Shown here one piece after another: positions 16,443 through 26,299 of a stretch of 64,000 nt of DNA (position 1 is the stretch's first letter; each line of letters opens with the position of its first letter). Location: the NCBI GenBank assembly GCA_002256145.1, contig NKIP01000004.1:124001-188000 (forward strand). The letters are read 5' to 3'. The DNA comes from Comamonadaceae bacterium PBBC1. GTDB lineage: Bacteria > Pseudomonadota > Gammaproteobacteria > Burkholderiales > Burkholderiaceae_C. The translations under genes and the position numbers were made by a program. The notes under the pieces are model-generated. The model ran no database searches, was not told the DNA's origin, and saw nothing but the letters and a program-made list of their open reading frames with translations.

Positions 16443-18089
16443 ATGATGTCCTTGCTGAGCAAGTTACCGGCCTTGAACGTATTGGCCGCGATGGCTTTCA
16501 AGCCGATCAAGTATTTCATCGACAGCACAGTTCGCGACAAAGTGCTGCCCGTGCCGGGCAGTGTGCTGTATTGCGATTTGTGGCTTGGGGCCGAGCATTC
16601 GGGCATCCATGTGGCGCAGGGGCAGATTTCCAACATCGTGGTGGACGGTGTGGCTCAGAGTTCGGTGAGCCTGAGCGATGCGCGGGACTTCACCTCCAAA
16701 AGCACCCTGGGTCGCCAGATTTATGTGTCGTGCAACAGCGATGGCGCGGTGGGCCATAACGCCGTGGCACAGCATGCTGCTAGCCAGCTGGGGGAGCGGG
16801 CTTTTTACGGTTTGGTGATCAAAAACTGCCACGAGTTTTCAAAAAATTGCGTGAATGTGCTGACGCATGATGCCGATGTGTCTTTGCTCGACAGCGTGAT
16901 GGATTGGGTCGGCCCCAACGAGACGTGGGAGCTGACCCTGGGCATGCTGAAAGCCACAGCCCGCCAAAAGCTGGGGGCCACCAAGTGGCGGCTGTGGAAT
17001 TGGGAGCAAGACCAGTCGGGCCAGCAAGCCAAGTCTGCACCGCCACCCGTGCCGGACTGGGACGCGATCCAATCGGTCTGTGAGCACATGCCGCTGATCC
17101 CCGAGAACATGCAGCAGCTGCGCCAACAGTTGCGCCAAGCGCAGGCTTACGAAGAAGAAGTGGCCGACGAAAACCTGCCCGAGCCCATTCGCCAGCGTTT
17201 GCAGGCTTACCGCCAGACGCTGACTGCAGTGGACGCCACCTATGAGAAGGCCAAGGATTTTTTGGCCGCCTGCCCCGGCGCGGCGTTTTCACACGCTGAT
17301 TTGCAGCACAGCCAAGAAGACTTTTCGGCCCTGGCCCGTGAGTTGGCAGACAACGCCCACATCCTCGATTTGGTGCAAAAAATGGGGCGGCAGCACATCT
17401 CGGAGGAAGTCAAACGGCGCAGCCGCATTCCACAAGCCAGCCGCAGCGAGGTGCATGGCACCCACCGCAGCGACGATGTGATGCGCATGCTGCCCAGCGA
17501 GTTGCTCAATCTGGAAGACGACACGCTGGAGACTTTGTTTTATGCGCGCTTGCTGGAAAAAAGCCTGCAAACCTACGAGCTGAGCGGCAGCACATGGGCA
17601 CAGGGCGAAACCTCAGAGGCCAAGCAGCTGCGCACCGGCCCGGTGGTGGCGTGTCTGGACACCTCGGCCAGCATGCAGGGTGAGCCAATGCGCAAGGCCA
17701 AAGCCTTGTTGCTGGCGATTGCGGGCATTCTGAAAAAAGAAGACCGGTCTTTGCATGTGGTGTTGTTTGGCGCAAGTGGCGAGATTCGCACCTTCGACAT
17801 GGATGCCCACAACGATTCGGCCGGTCTGCTGGCCTTTTTGCAGCAAGGCTTCGGCGGCGGCACCGACTTTGAAACGCCGCTGCAACACGCGCTGGACACC
17901 ATCGACGCGCAGCCCAGCTACCTCAAAGCCGATGTGCTGATGGTGTCGGACGGCGACTGCGCCTTGTCAGACGCCTTCACGGCGCGGCTGCAAGCCGAAA
18001 AGCAAAGGCTGGAGTGCCGGGTGTACTCGGTTCTGTGCGCAGGCAGGCGGGTGGCAGACACCTTCAGCGATGAGGTGGTGGTGTTGTAG
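16443..18089 (+). CDS. LRAT-like N-terminal domain fused to C-terminal VWA domain
   Basis: N-terminal PGSVLYCDLWLGAEHSGIHV...YGLVIKNCHEFSKNCV (H...NCxxF arrangement); C-terminal VVACLDTSASMQGEPMRKAKALLLAIAG MIDAS motif and MVSDGDCAL. Confidence 0.8.
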   Translation: MMSLLSKLPALNVLAAMAFKPIKYFIDSTVRDKVLPVPGSVLYCDLWLGAEHSGIHVAQGQISNIVVDGVAQSSVSLSDARDFTSKSTLGRQIYVSCNSDGAVGHNAVAQHAASQLGERAFYGLVIKNCHEFSKNCVNVLTHDADVSLLDSVMDWVGPNETWELTLGMLKATARQKLGATKWRLWNWEQDQSGQQAKSAPPPVPDWDAIQSVCEHMPLIPENMQQLRQQLRQAQAYEEEVADENLPEPIRQRLQAYRQTLTAVDATYEKAKDFLAACPGAAFSHADLQHSQEDFSALARELADNAHILDLVQKMGRQHISEEVKRRSRIPQASRSEVHGTHRSDDVMRMLPSELLNLEDDTLETLFYARLLEKSLQTYELSGSTWAQGETSEAKQLRTGPVVACLDTSASMQGEPMRKAKALLLAIAGILKKEDRSLHVVLFGASGEIRTFDMDAHNDSAGLLAFLQQGFGGGTDFETPLQHALDTIDAQPSYLKADVLMVSDGDCALSDAFTARLQAEKQRLECRVYSVLCAGRRVADTFSDEVVVL

Positions 18090-18126
18090 GGTGAGGCCTC
18101 AATGCCCCTGTCGGGAATCAAACAGC

Positions 18127-18756
18127 CTACCGGTCTAGGTAACCCCGCCCCACCAAATCCCCCCTCACCTGCTCCGGCGTCTCAAAGCGGATGCCCTGCC
18201 AGCCGTGCTGCTCGGCGGCATCGATGTTGTGTTGCACATCGTCGATGAACACTGGCTGGCCACGCAATGGCCACCGCGCTTGCGCCGTGGCAAAAATGTC
18301 GGCCTTGGGTTTGATCTGCTGCACATGCGCTGAAAAGATGCCGTCGTCAAACTGGCTGAAAAACGGGTTCACCCGCACCAGATGGTCGGCATAGCCTGCA
18401 GGCATGTTGGACAGGTAATACAGCCTGTGGCCTTGCGCTTTCAGCGCGTGGATCAGGTCCACCGTGCCGGGGATGGGCTGAAGGTGCGCGGGGATGTGGG
18501 CGATCAAGTGCCGCAGATCGGCCTCGGCCAAACCGGTGCGAGCGGCGATGCGCACAGCCAGCGGCTCGGGCTCGATGCGGCCCAGGTCAAACAGCGCCCA
18601 GTCGGCCTCGGGGTGAAAGGTTTCAAAAATCTGGCTGGCCCATTGGCGGGCCTCGGCCTCGCTGCGCACTTGCGTGGGGAACAGCTCTTGCAGCAGCATC
18701 AGCGGCTGCCAGCGAAACACCACACCGCCCAAATCAAACACCACGTCTTGGCTCAT
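18127..18756 (-). CDS. HAD-family hydrolase
   Basis: VVFDLGGVVFRW, YYLSNMPAGYADHL, KPKADIFATA, PVFIDDVQHNIDAA. Confidence 0.85.
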   Translation of the reverse strand: MSQDVVFDLGGVVFRWQPLMLLQELFPTQVRSEAEARQWASQIFETFHPEADWALFDLGRIEPEPLAVRIAARTGLAEADLRHLIAHIPAHLQPIPGTVDLIHALKAQGHRLYYLSNMPAGYADHLVRVNPFFSQFDDGIFSAHVQQIKPKADIFATAQARWPLRGQPVFIDDVQHNIDAAEQHGWQGIRFETPEQVRGDLVGRGYLDR

Positions 18757-18788
18757 TGCATGTCTTTCTTTGTTGGCCCATTCAAGGG

Positions 18789-18815
18789 GTCGTAGGTCGG
18801 AGCTTTAGCTCCGAC
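18789..18815. repeat. REP-like palindrome (GTAGGTCGGAGCTTTAGCTCCGACA)
   Basis: Direct reading: TCGGAGC/GCTCCGA stem in an intergenic region. Confidence 0.5.
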
Positions 18816-18916
18816 AAATGTCAGCGGTGCACTGTGTCGGGGATAAAGCCACCGACCTCCACAAGACACCGAACTCTGTTTCAGCATGCACCACCATGGG
18901 GCACCTTGACACAAAC

Positions 18917-19972
18917 TCACACCGCAACCGCAGCAATACTGCGGCCGGGCAGGCTCAGGGCAAGCACCTGGCCGATGCGCCAGTCGCGGCCCACCTCGGG
19001 GGACACCACAAACACCGGACCGAGTTCGGTCTCAAATGTCAGCTCCATGAAACTGCCCAAATAGGCACACTGTTTGAGCAAACCGCGCAAAACCTGCTGG
19101 GGCTGTTCGCCCCCCGCCAGCTCACGCCCCACCAACCAAGCCTCGGGGCGCACCGCTGCACGCACCGCACCGGGGGCGACCAGGTGGCGCGGCACCAGCC
19201 GCAGCGGCCCCAGTTGCACCATGCCGTCGCTGAGCGATTGGCCGTCAAACAGCAGCGCCTCGCCCATGAAGCCGGCCACAAAGGCCGAGGTCGGTCGTTC
19301 ATACAAATCCTGCGGTGTGCCCGCTTGCGCAATGCGCCCGGCCTCCATGACGATGATCTGGTCGCTCACGGCCAGGGCCTCGCTTTGGTCGTGTGTGACA
19401 TAGGCCACCGTCAAGCCCAGGCGCTGCTGCAGGTGGCGGATTTCGTCGCGCATGGAGCGGCGCAGACGGGCGTCCAAGTTGGACAGTGGCTCGTCAAACA
19501 ACAAAACCGAGGGTTCCAGCACCAGGGCGCGGGCCAGGGCCACGCGTTGCTGCTGGCCGCCCGACAGTTCGCTGGGCAGGCGCTCTTCGTAACCCGCCAG
19601 CCCCACCAAGGCCAGGCTTTTTTGGGCACGCTCCAAGGCTTCGGCTTTGTGCACACCGCTCACGTCCAGCCCGTAGCGCACATTGCCGATCACGTTCATG
19701 TGCGGGAACAGCGCATAGCTTTGAAACACCATGCTCACATTGCGCTCGGACGGGCCCAGATGTGTCACGTCCACACCGTCGATCAAAATCTGCCCGCCCG
19801 ATGGCGCTTCCAACCCCGCGATCATGCGCAAAGTGGTGGTTTTGCCACAGCCCGACGGCCCCAGAATCGTGGTCAAGCTGCCCTTGGGCACAACAAAGTC
19901 GATGCCCTGCACCACCAGTGGCGAGTTGGCCCCGCCATAGCGTTTGGTGACTTGTTTGAATTGAATACCCAT
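18917..19972 (-). CDS. fbpC: Fe3+-type ABC transporter ATP-binding protein
   Basis: Walker A GPSGCGKTT, LSGGQQQRVALARAL, Walker B; operon with permease and binding protein. Confidence 0.85.
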   Translation of the reverse strand: MGIQFKQVTKRYGGANSPLVVQGIDFVVPKGSLTTILGPSGCGKTTTLRMIAGLEAPSGGQILIDGVDVTHLGPSERNVSMVFQSYALFPHMNVIGNVRYGLDVSGVHKAEALERAQKSLALVGLAGYEERLPSELSGGQQQRVALARALVLEPSVLLFDEPLSNLDARLRRSMRDEIRHLQQRLGLTVAYVTHDQSEALAVSDQIIVMEAGRIAQAGTPQDLYERPTSAFVAGFMGEALLFDGQSLSDGMVQLGPLRLVPRHLVAPGAVRAAVRPEAWLVGRELAGGEQPQQVLRGLLKQCAYLGSFMELTFETELGPVFVVSPEVGRDWRIGQVLALSLPGRSIAAVAV

Positions 19973-19989
19973 GCTGTTGAATCCTTGTC

Positions 19990-22191
19990 TCAAGCCGTTG
20001 TGACCACAGTGGCCCGCCGCCCCAACTGCCGCTGGCCCACCAGCTTTTGAATGCCCCAGGTGATGACCGACATGAGCGCCATGAGCACCGTGCAATAAGC
20101 CAGCGCCACGCCATAGTCGCCATTGCCCACACGGCCAATGATGTAGGTCGTGGCCAGTTCGTACTGCGCCGTGACCAAAAAAATCACCGCCGACACCGTG
20201 GTCATGGAACGCACAAAGCTGTAGACCAACGCCGCCACCAGCGCGGGTTTGAGCAGGGGCAACACCACCCGGCGCAGTGTGGTCAGCGTGCTGGCCCGCA
20301 GCATTTGCGAGGCTTCGTCCAGCGAACGGTCCAGCTGCTTGAAGGCCGCCGTGCCCGCCCGCACGCCCACGGGCAAATTGCGGAACACAAAACACAACAC
20401 GATGACCAAGCCTGTGCCGGTCAGCTCCACGGGGGGCACATTGAAGGCCAGGATGTAGCTCACACCCAGCACCGTGCCGGGAATGGCAAACGTGAGCAAC
20501 GCAGAAAACTCGAACGCCGCCTTGCCCCGGAACTCGGTGCGGGCCAGCAACCAGGCGATCAGCAAGCCCACGCCCGCACAAATGGGCGCGGCCATGGCCG
20601 ACAGGCTGAGCGTGGTGAACAGCGACTTCCAGGCCGTGCCCGCAAACACCCAGCCAAACTCGCCCTGCTGCACATCGAACGCAGTTTTGAAATGCGCCAG
20701 CGTGAAGCTGAAGTCACGCCCCCAGGTCTGCACAAAGCCGCCCGCAAACGCAAACAAGTACACCACCACGGTGAACAAGAGCCACGGCCCCGCCACGCTG
20801 CGGCACACACGCAGCACGGCAGGCGGCAAGGCCATGGCCACGCCCGCATCGCCTTTGCCCGAGACGGTGGTGAAACTGCTGCCCGAGAGCACCCGGCGCT
20901 GCACCAAAAACACCGCCAGCGCAAAGGCCGTGAGCACCAGCGCCAAAGCTGCGGCCATGCCCGGGTCCAGCGCCGCGCCCACGATGGCAAAGAAGATTTC
21001 GGTGGACAGCACCGCGTATTGACCGCCCAAAATGATCGGGTTGCCAAAGTCGGCCATGCTCTCGATGAAGCCCACCAAAAACGCATTGGCCAGCCCGGGC
21101 TTGAGCAGGGGCAACGTCACCGTCCAGAAAGTTTGCATGCGGCTGGCCCGCAGGGTTTGTGCAGCCTCTTCCATGCTGGGGCTCACGCCCTGCACCACGC
21201 CGCGCATGATCATGAAGGCAATGGGCGTGAAGGCGAACATCTGCGCCAGCCAGATGCCAAACACGCCGTAAAACCAGCGCCCGGGCTCGATGCCGAAGGC
21301 CCACTCCAGCGCCTGGTTGAACAGGCCCGCACGGCCAAACAACAGAATCAAGCCCAGTCCCACCACAAAGGGCGGCGTGATGATGGGCAGCATGGCCAAA
21401 ATATTGAGCGGTTTCGACAATCGCGTGCCGCCCCGCTCGGCCCACAAGGCCAACAAAGTGCCCATGACGGTGGTGCCGGTGGCGGTGATGAAGGCCAGCC
21501 ACAAGGTGTTCCAGGCTACGCCGCACCGCCCCTCGCCCTGCACGCAGCCCAGGCCCCACACGCGTTCGGTGGCCACGCGGTCCAGCAGGTGCCCCCAGGC
21601 GTAAGCGCCCGCATCGTCCACCCAGGCGGCCACCAAGGAGCGCAGCACCGGGTAGACCACAAACAGCGCCAGCAGCGCCGTGCAGCCGACCACCGCCGAG
21701 GCCACAAACACATCACCCCTGAAACCGCCCAAACGCGCCAGCGCAGCGCCCAACAGCACCAACAGACTGAGCAAGACCAGCGCAGCGCCCCAGCCCATGC
21801 CGTACTGGCCAACCGGCAAAGCGCCCCACGCCGATTCCAGCGATGCAAAAGCCCAGCCCGTGGCCCCAATGGCAAAACCACTGCCCAACAGGCCCAGCAA
21901 GCCCGTCAAACTGCCCAGCAACAACAGGGCGCCTTGCTGGCGGGCAGGCCAAGGCCGCATGACCGCCAAGGCGCAGCCGCCCAAACCCAGCGCAGCCGAC
22001 CACAACCAAGGTCGCCCATGTTGCAAAGCCTGCGCCCAGCCGCTGGCGGTTTCGGCCCCGGCCCACACGCCGGGCAAGGCCTGCACCAGTGACATTTGCT
22101 GCAAAAAATACCAAGGCAGCAGCGCAAAGCTGAGCAAGCCCAAAAGGACCCACCCTTGCAATGCGCGCTGCAAACGCAACGCTGGATTCAT
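19990..22191 (-). CDS. fbpB: Fe3+-type ABC transporter permease (two-domain)
   Basis: Large hydrophobic protein with two EAAxxL-type loops (EEAAQTLRASRMQTFWTVTLPLLKPGL; DEASQMLRASTLTTLRRVVLPLLKPAL). Confidence 0.85.
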   Translation of the reverse strand: MNPALRLQRALQGWVLLGLLSFALLPWYFLQQMSLVQALPGVWAGAETASGWAQALQHGRPWLWSAALGLGGCALAVMRPWPARQQGALLLLGSLTGLLGLLGSGFAIGATGWAFASLESAWGALPVGQYGMGWGAALVLLSLLVLLGAALARLGGFRGDVFVASAVVGCTALLALFVVYPVLRSLVAAWVDDAGAYAWGHLLDRVATERVWGLGCVQGEGRCGVAWNTLWLAFITATGTTVMGTLLALWAERGGTRLSKPLNILAMLPIITPPFVVGLGLILLFGRAGLFNQALEWAFGIEPGRWFYGVFGIWLAQMFAFTPIAFMIMRGVVQGVSPSMEEAAQTLRASRMQTFWTVTLPLLKPGLANAFLVGFIESMADFGNPIILGGQYAVLSTEIFFAIVGAALDPGMAAALALVLTAFALAVFLVQRRVLSGSSFTTVSGKGDAGVAMALPPAVLRVCRSVAGPWLLFTVVVYLFAFAGGFVQTWGRDFSFTLAHFKTAFDVQQGEFGWVFAGTAWKSLFTTLSLSAMAAPICAGVGLLIAWLLARTEFRGKAAFEFSALLTFAIPGTVLGVSYILAFNVPPVELTGTGLVIVLCFVFRNLPVGVRAGTAAFKQLDRSLDEASQMLRASTLTTLRRVVLPLLKPALVAALVYSFVRSMTTVSAVIFLVTAQYELATTYIIGRVGNGDYGVALAYCTVLMALMSVITWGIQKLVGQRQLGRRATVVTTA

Positions 22192-22204
22192 CTCAGACTT
22201 TCAC

Positions 22205-23221
22205 TCAGCGCGGCAGCGAATTGACTTCTTTTTCCCAGCGCTGGATCAGGCGGCGGCGCTCGGCCGTCTGGCCGTATTTGGCGTAGTCGTAATTGATCAT
22301 CTTGATTTTGCGGAAGTCCGGCACACGCGGGTCCACTTTGGCCTCTTTGTGCGAAGGCAACTGGAATTGCAAGGTGGCTGCTGCCAACTCTTGCGCCGCC
22401 GGGGTCAAGGCCCATTCGTAAAACTTTTTGGCGGCCTCTAAGTTACGGCTGCCGCGCACGATGGACATGGAGCCAATTTCCGCCCCTGTGCCATCGGCCG
22501 GGGTGATGGTTTCAATCGGGAAACCTTGGGCTTTTTCGCCGGGGCCGTCGTGCACAAAGCTGATGGACACGGCCGTTTCGCCACGCGCCACCGCCTTGAT
22601 GGGGCCAGTGCCCGAGCGGGTGTAGGTGCCAATGTTTTTGTGCAAACCTTTGAGGTACTCAAAGGCTTTGTCTTCACCCATGAGCTGCACCAAGGTGGCG
22701 ATCATGGTGTAGGCCGTGCCGCTCGACGCCGGATTGGCCGACTGGATTTCGCCTTTGTATTCGGGCTTGAGCAGGTCGCCCCAGGTTTTGGGCACAGGCA
22801 GTTTTTTCTTGGCCAGCAGCTCGGTGTTGTAACCAAAGCCCAGCGGCCCAGAGTAAATGCCCACAGTTTTGTAGCCCGACTGCGCGGCTTGTTTTTGCGC
22901 CCAATCGTGCAACTTGGGCAGCGTGGGCGATTTGTAGTCGAGGCTCAGGTTTTGTTCAGCCGCTTGCAGGTGCGGGTCGCCCGTGCCGCCAAACCAGATG
23001 TCGGTCTTGGGGTTGGCTTTTTCTGCGGACAGCTGGGCAATCGCTTCACCCGAGCCCTTGGCCGTCATGTTGACTTTGATGCCCTGGCTCTTTTCAAAAG
23101 TGACCGCAATCATGCTGCACCAAGCGGCTTGGGCCGAACAAATGATGTTGACCTCGCGGTTTTGGGCTTGGGCGCTCGCCGCCAACAGGGCCAGCAAGGG
23201 CAACAGCTTGTAGGACTTCAT
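22205..23221 (-). CDS. fbpA: Fe3+-type ABC transporter substrate-binding protein
   Basis: Signal peptide MKSYKLLPLLALLAASAQAQ; binding-protein composition; operon position. Confidence 0.8.
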   Translation of the reverse strand: MKSYKLLPLLALLAASAQAQNREVNIICSAQAAWCSMIAVTFEKSQGIKVNMTAKGSGEAIAQLSAEKANPKTDIWFGGTGDPHLQAAEQNLSLDYKSPTLPKLHDWAQKQAAQSGYKTVGIYSGPLGFGYNTELLAKKKLPVPKTWGDLLKPEYKGEIQSANPASSGTAYTMIATLVQLMGEDKAFEYLKGLHKNIGTYTRSGTGPIKAVARGETAVSISFVHDGPGEKAQGFPIETITPADGTGAEIGSMSIVRGSRNLEAAKKFYEWALTPAAQELAAATLQFQLPSHKEAKVDPRVPDFRKIKMINYDYAKYGQTAERRRLIQRWEKEVNSLPR

Positions 23222-23312
23222 GAAAAAACTCCAAAATTCGAAGGGGCTATTGTGCGTCCACTTCAGCCCCGCCCACCAGAGTGAAAACACCCATGAAAGT
23301 GACTTGCCCCAC

Positions 23313-24179
23313 TCACACGGCTTCAATGAATTCTGTCACCCATTCGAGTTGCTGCAGCACATTCAGCGCCGGGGCATGACCGCAGCCGGGCACCTCGATG
23401 TGCTTGAACAAACCGCGTCCGCCCGGACCCCGGCGGCGCATTTCGGCCACCGTTGTGGGCAGCACCAAATCCGACTCCACCCCGCGCAGCAAGAGCACCG
23501 GCAGTTTCAGGGCATCGTAGTGGTCCCAAATCAGGTAGTCATGGGGGTGCGCGGTGAACTGCGCCACCATCGCCGGGTCGTAGTGCGGGGTGACGCGCCC
23601 ATCGGGCAAGCGGCGGGTGGACGTTTCGGCCAGGCGTCGCCATTGGGCGTCGCTGAGCCACCCATAGGGCTTGTAGACCTGACGCAAAAACGCTTCGAGT
23701 TCGGACACCGTGGCGAAAGCCGGGGGCGTGCCCGCATAGGCCTTGATGCGGTCGATGGCCGTTTGCGCCAGCTCAGGGGCGTTGTCGTTGAGCGTGAGGC
23801 TCAGGATGCGGTGCTTCAAGCTGGGCTCAACCAGACCTGCTGCGCACAACGTGCCGATCGCGCCGCCCATCGACGTGCCCACCCAGTGCACGGCACGCAG
23901 CTGCAGGCCGTCCATGAGCTCGCGGGCGATGCGGGCGTAAAAGGCCAGGCAGTATTCGTTTTCCGGGTCAGCGCTCCACTGCGACAAACCTCGGCCCACC
24001 GTGTCCGGGCAAATCACGCGCCAGCCCCGAGCGCTCAGATGCGCGGCCAGCTCGTCCATGTCGCGCCCGGTGCGGGCCAGGCCGTGCCAGGCGATCACGG
24101 TGCCTTGTTCGGCCTTGCCCCAGTCGGTGTAGTGGATTTCCAGTCCGGCGCAAGTGATGTAGTTGGATGTGAAAGCCAT
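23313..24179 (-). CDS. Alpha/beta hydrolase
   Basis: AWHGLARTGRDMDELAAHLSARGWRVICPDTVGRGLS, HWVGTSMGGAIG nucleophile elbow, GCGHAPAL. Confidence 0.85.
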   Translation of the reverse strand: MAFTSNYITCAGLEIHYTDWGKAEQGTVIAWHGLARTGRDMDELAAHLSARGWRVICPDTVGRGLSQWSADPENEYCLAFYARIARELMDGLQLRAVHWVGTSMGGAIGTLCAAGLVEPSLKHRILSLTLNDNAPELAQTAIDRIKAYAGTPPAFATVSELEAFLRQVYKPYGWLSDAQWRRLAETSTRRLPDGRVTPHYDPAMVAQFTAHPHDYLIWDHYDALKLPVLLLRGVESDLVLPTTVAEMRRRGPGGRGLFKHIEVPGCGHAPALNVLQQLEWVTEFIEAV

Positions 24180-24186
24180 AGGGACC

Positions 24187-25290
24187 TCAGATCTTGGAGG
24201 AAGCAGGCTTGCCTGACACCAGCGCCCGCAGCGCGGCGCGGGTGCGCAAGCGCCCCACCACCCCAGTCGGGAAGTAATACACCGACAGCACAAACAGCAA
24301 ACCCAGCCAGAGCAGCCAGCGGTCGGGCGACAACAGCGCAGACAACAAAGGCACGGCAGCAGTGGCCTCGCTGGCCAATCGCAGCAAATCCTGCAAATAG
24401 CTTTGCGCCAACAAGAACAGCACCGAGCCAATGGCCGCGCCATAGATGGTGCCCATGCCGCCAATCACCACGATCAGCAACACGTCCATCATGATTTCAA
24501 AACTCAGCGAGGTGTCTGGCCCGTTGTAACGCAGCCAAAGGGCCAGCATGGCCCCGGCCACACAGGCATACAGCGCCGACAACACGCTCGACAGCGTGCG
24601 GTACACCACCACCCGGTAGCCAATGGCCTCGGCGCGGAACTCGTTTTCTCGGATGGCTTGCAGCACGCGGCCAAAGGGCGAATTGACGATGCGCAGGAGG
24701 GACAGCAGCATGCCGACCGCCAGCACAAACAGCAGGTAGTAGCAAAGCAGGCGGCCATCCAGCGACACGCCCAAAAACGGCTCTTCACTGAACTCGGTGC
24801 TGGGCAGCAGCAACTCGGGCAGCTTGAAGCTCAGACCATCTTCACCGCCCGTGAAGTCGGACAGTTGCGAAGCCAGCGTTTGAAACGCCGCCGCCACGGC
24901 CAGCGTGATCATGGCGAAAAAGATGGCCCGCACCCGCAACGAAAACAGGCCGATGGCCAGTGACAACACCAGCGTGAGCGCCAGAGATAAGGCAAAGCCA
25001 GCGGCCAAAGCCCCCCAGGTCGGCCCCCAGGTGTTGGACGAGATGGCGATGCCATAAGCCCCGATGCCAAAGAACATGGTGTGCGCAAAGCTCACGATGC
25101 CGGTGTAGCCCAAGAGCAGGTCAAAGCCTGCCACCAGCACCACAAAAATCAGCACCTTGGCCGCGACCGACAAGGCCTTGACGCCCGGGAACAGGAAAGG
25201 TGCAAAGGCCAAACCCAGCAAGGTGAGGACCAGCAAGACGGCCAGCAGGCGGCTGCGCGGCTGGTCATTGGAAATCAATCGGTTGAGCAT
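24187..25290 (-). CDS. livM: Branched-chain amino-acid ABC transporter permease
   Basis: LivM-like LLLGYTGIVSFAHTMFFGIGAYG; operon order. Confidence 0.88.
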   Translation of the reverse strand: MLNRLISNDQPRSRLLAVLLVLTLLGLAFAPFLFPGVKALSVAAKVLIFVVLVAGFDLLLGYTGIVSFAHTMFFGIGAYGIAISSNTWGPTWGALAAGFALSLALTLVLSLAIGLFSLRVRAIFFAMITLAVAAAFQTLASQLSDFTGGEDGLSFKLPELLLPSTEFSEEPFLGVSLDGRLLCYYLLFVLAVGMLLSLLRIVNSPFGRVLQAIRENEFRAEAIGYRVVVYRTLSSVLSALYACVAGAMLALWLRYNGPDTSLSFEIMMDVLLIVVIGGMGTIYGAAIGSVLFLLAQSYLQDLLRLASEATAAVPLLSALLSPDRWLLWLGLLFVLSVYYFPTGVVGRLRTRAALRALVSGKPASSKI

Positions 25291-25300
25291 GTCCGGACTT

Positions 25301-26299
25301 TCAACGGTTGGCCACGGGGTAAACACCCTGCGGACGCCACAACAACACACCCGCCATCAGCGCGATGTTGGAAAACAACGCCAGCTTAGGCGCCAGAAAG
25401 CCGGTGTAGTTGGCCATCAGACCCACCAGCAGAGCCCCAATCAAGGCCCCACCCGTGGAGCCTAGCCCACCAATGATGATGACGATGAAGATCAGCACGT
25501 TGACCTGCGCCCCCATTTGAGGCACCACGTTTTGTTGGTACAGGCCCCACATGACGCCACCCAGCCCGGCCAACGCACTGCCCACCACAAACACGCCCAC
25601 AAACAGGCGGCGGATGCGGTAGCCCAGCGACTCGACCATCTCGCGGTCTTGCACACCCGCGCGAATGAGCAGGCCGATCTTGGTGCGGCCCAGCACCCAC
25701 ATTTGCGCGGCGAAGACGGCCAGGCCCACGGCCACAGCCAACAGGCGGTATTTCTCGATGGCCGCATCGCCCCAGAGCACCGAGCCGCGCATGGCTTCGG
25801 GCAAGGGCAAAGCGATCTGCAGCGGGCCCCAGATGACCTTGATGAGTTCCTCGCCAATGATCATGCCGCCCATGGTGATCAAGATTTGCTTGAGGTGCTG
25901 GCCATACACAGGCCGCACGATGAAGCGCTCAAACGCCAGGCCCACGGCAGCGGCCACGGCCATGGCGATCAACATGGCAGGCAGCACCGCCGCCATGTTG
26001 CGCCACCACTCGCCCGAGCCGGTCCAGTCGCCCATGGCGCCCAGCACGCTGGTGGCCACAAAAGCGCCCAGCGCAATGAACAGGCCATGACCGAAATTCA
26101 GCACGTCCATGAGGCCAAACACCAGCGTCAGGCCAGAGGCCATGATGAAGATGATCATGCCCATGGCCAGGCCCGCCACGGTCAGCGTGAGCCAGGTCGA
26201 GCCCGAGCCGATCAGCGGAAATGCCAGCAAAGCCAGCACCGGCACCAGCAACAAGGGGCGCACATCCAGATCGCCGAAGAGTTTGTTCATGGTGCTCAT
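25301..26299 (-). CDS. livH: Branched-chain amino-acid ABC transporter permease
   Basis: LivH-like VFGLMDVLNFGHGLFIALGAF. Confidence 0.88.
   Translation of the reverse strand: MSTMNKLFGDLDVRPLLLVPVLALLAFPLIGSGSTWLTLTVAGLAMGMIIFIMASGLTLVFGLMDVLNFGHGLFIALGAFVATSVLGAMGDWTGSGEWWRNMAAVLPAMLIAMAVAAAVGLAFERFIVRPVYGQHLKQILITMGGMIIGEELIKVIWGPLQIALPLPEAMRGSVLWGDAAIEKYRLLAVAVGLAVFAAQMWVLGRTKIGLLIRAGVQDREMVESLGYRIRRLFVGVFVVGSALAGLGGVMWGLYQQNVVPQMGAQVNVLIFIVIIIGGLGSTGGALIGALLVGLMANYTGFLAPKLALFSNIALMAGVLLWRPQGVYPVANR

Noticed and set aside
20047-22092. 681-aa ORF on + strand opposite the fbpB-like permease
   Set aside because: His/Gln/Arg/Ala-rich shadow translation; permease frame has clear TM and EAA-loop motifs.
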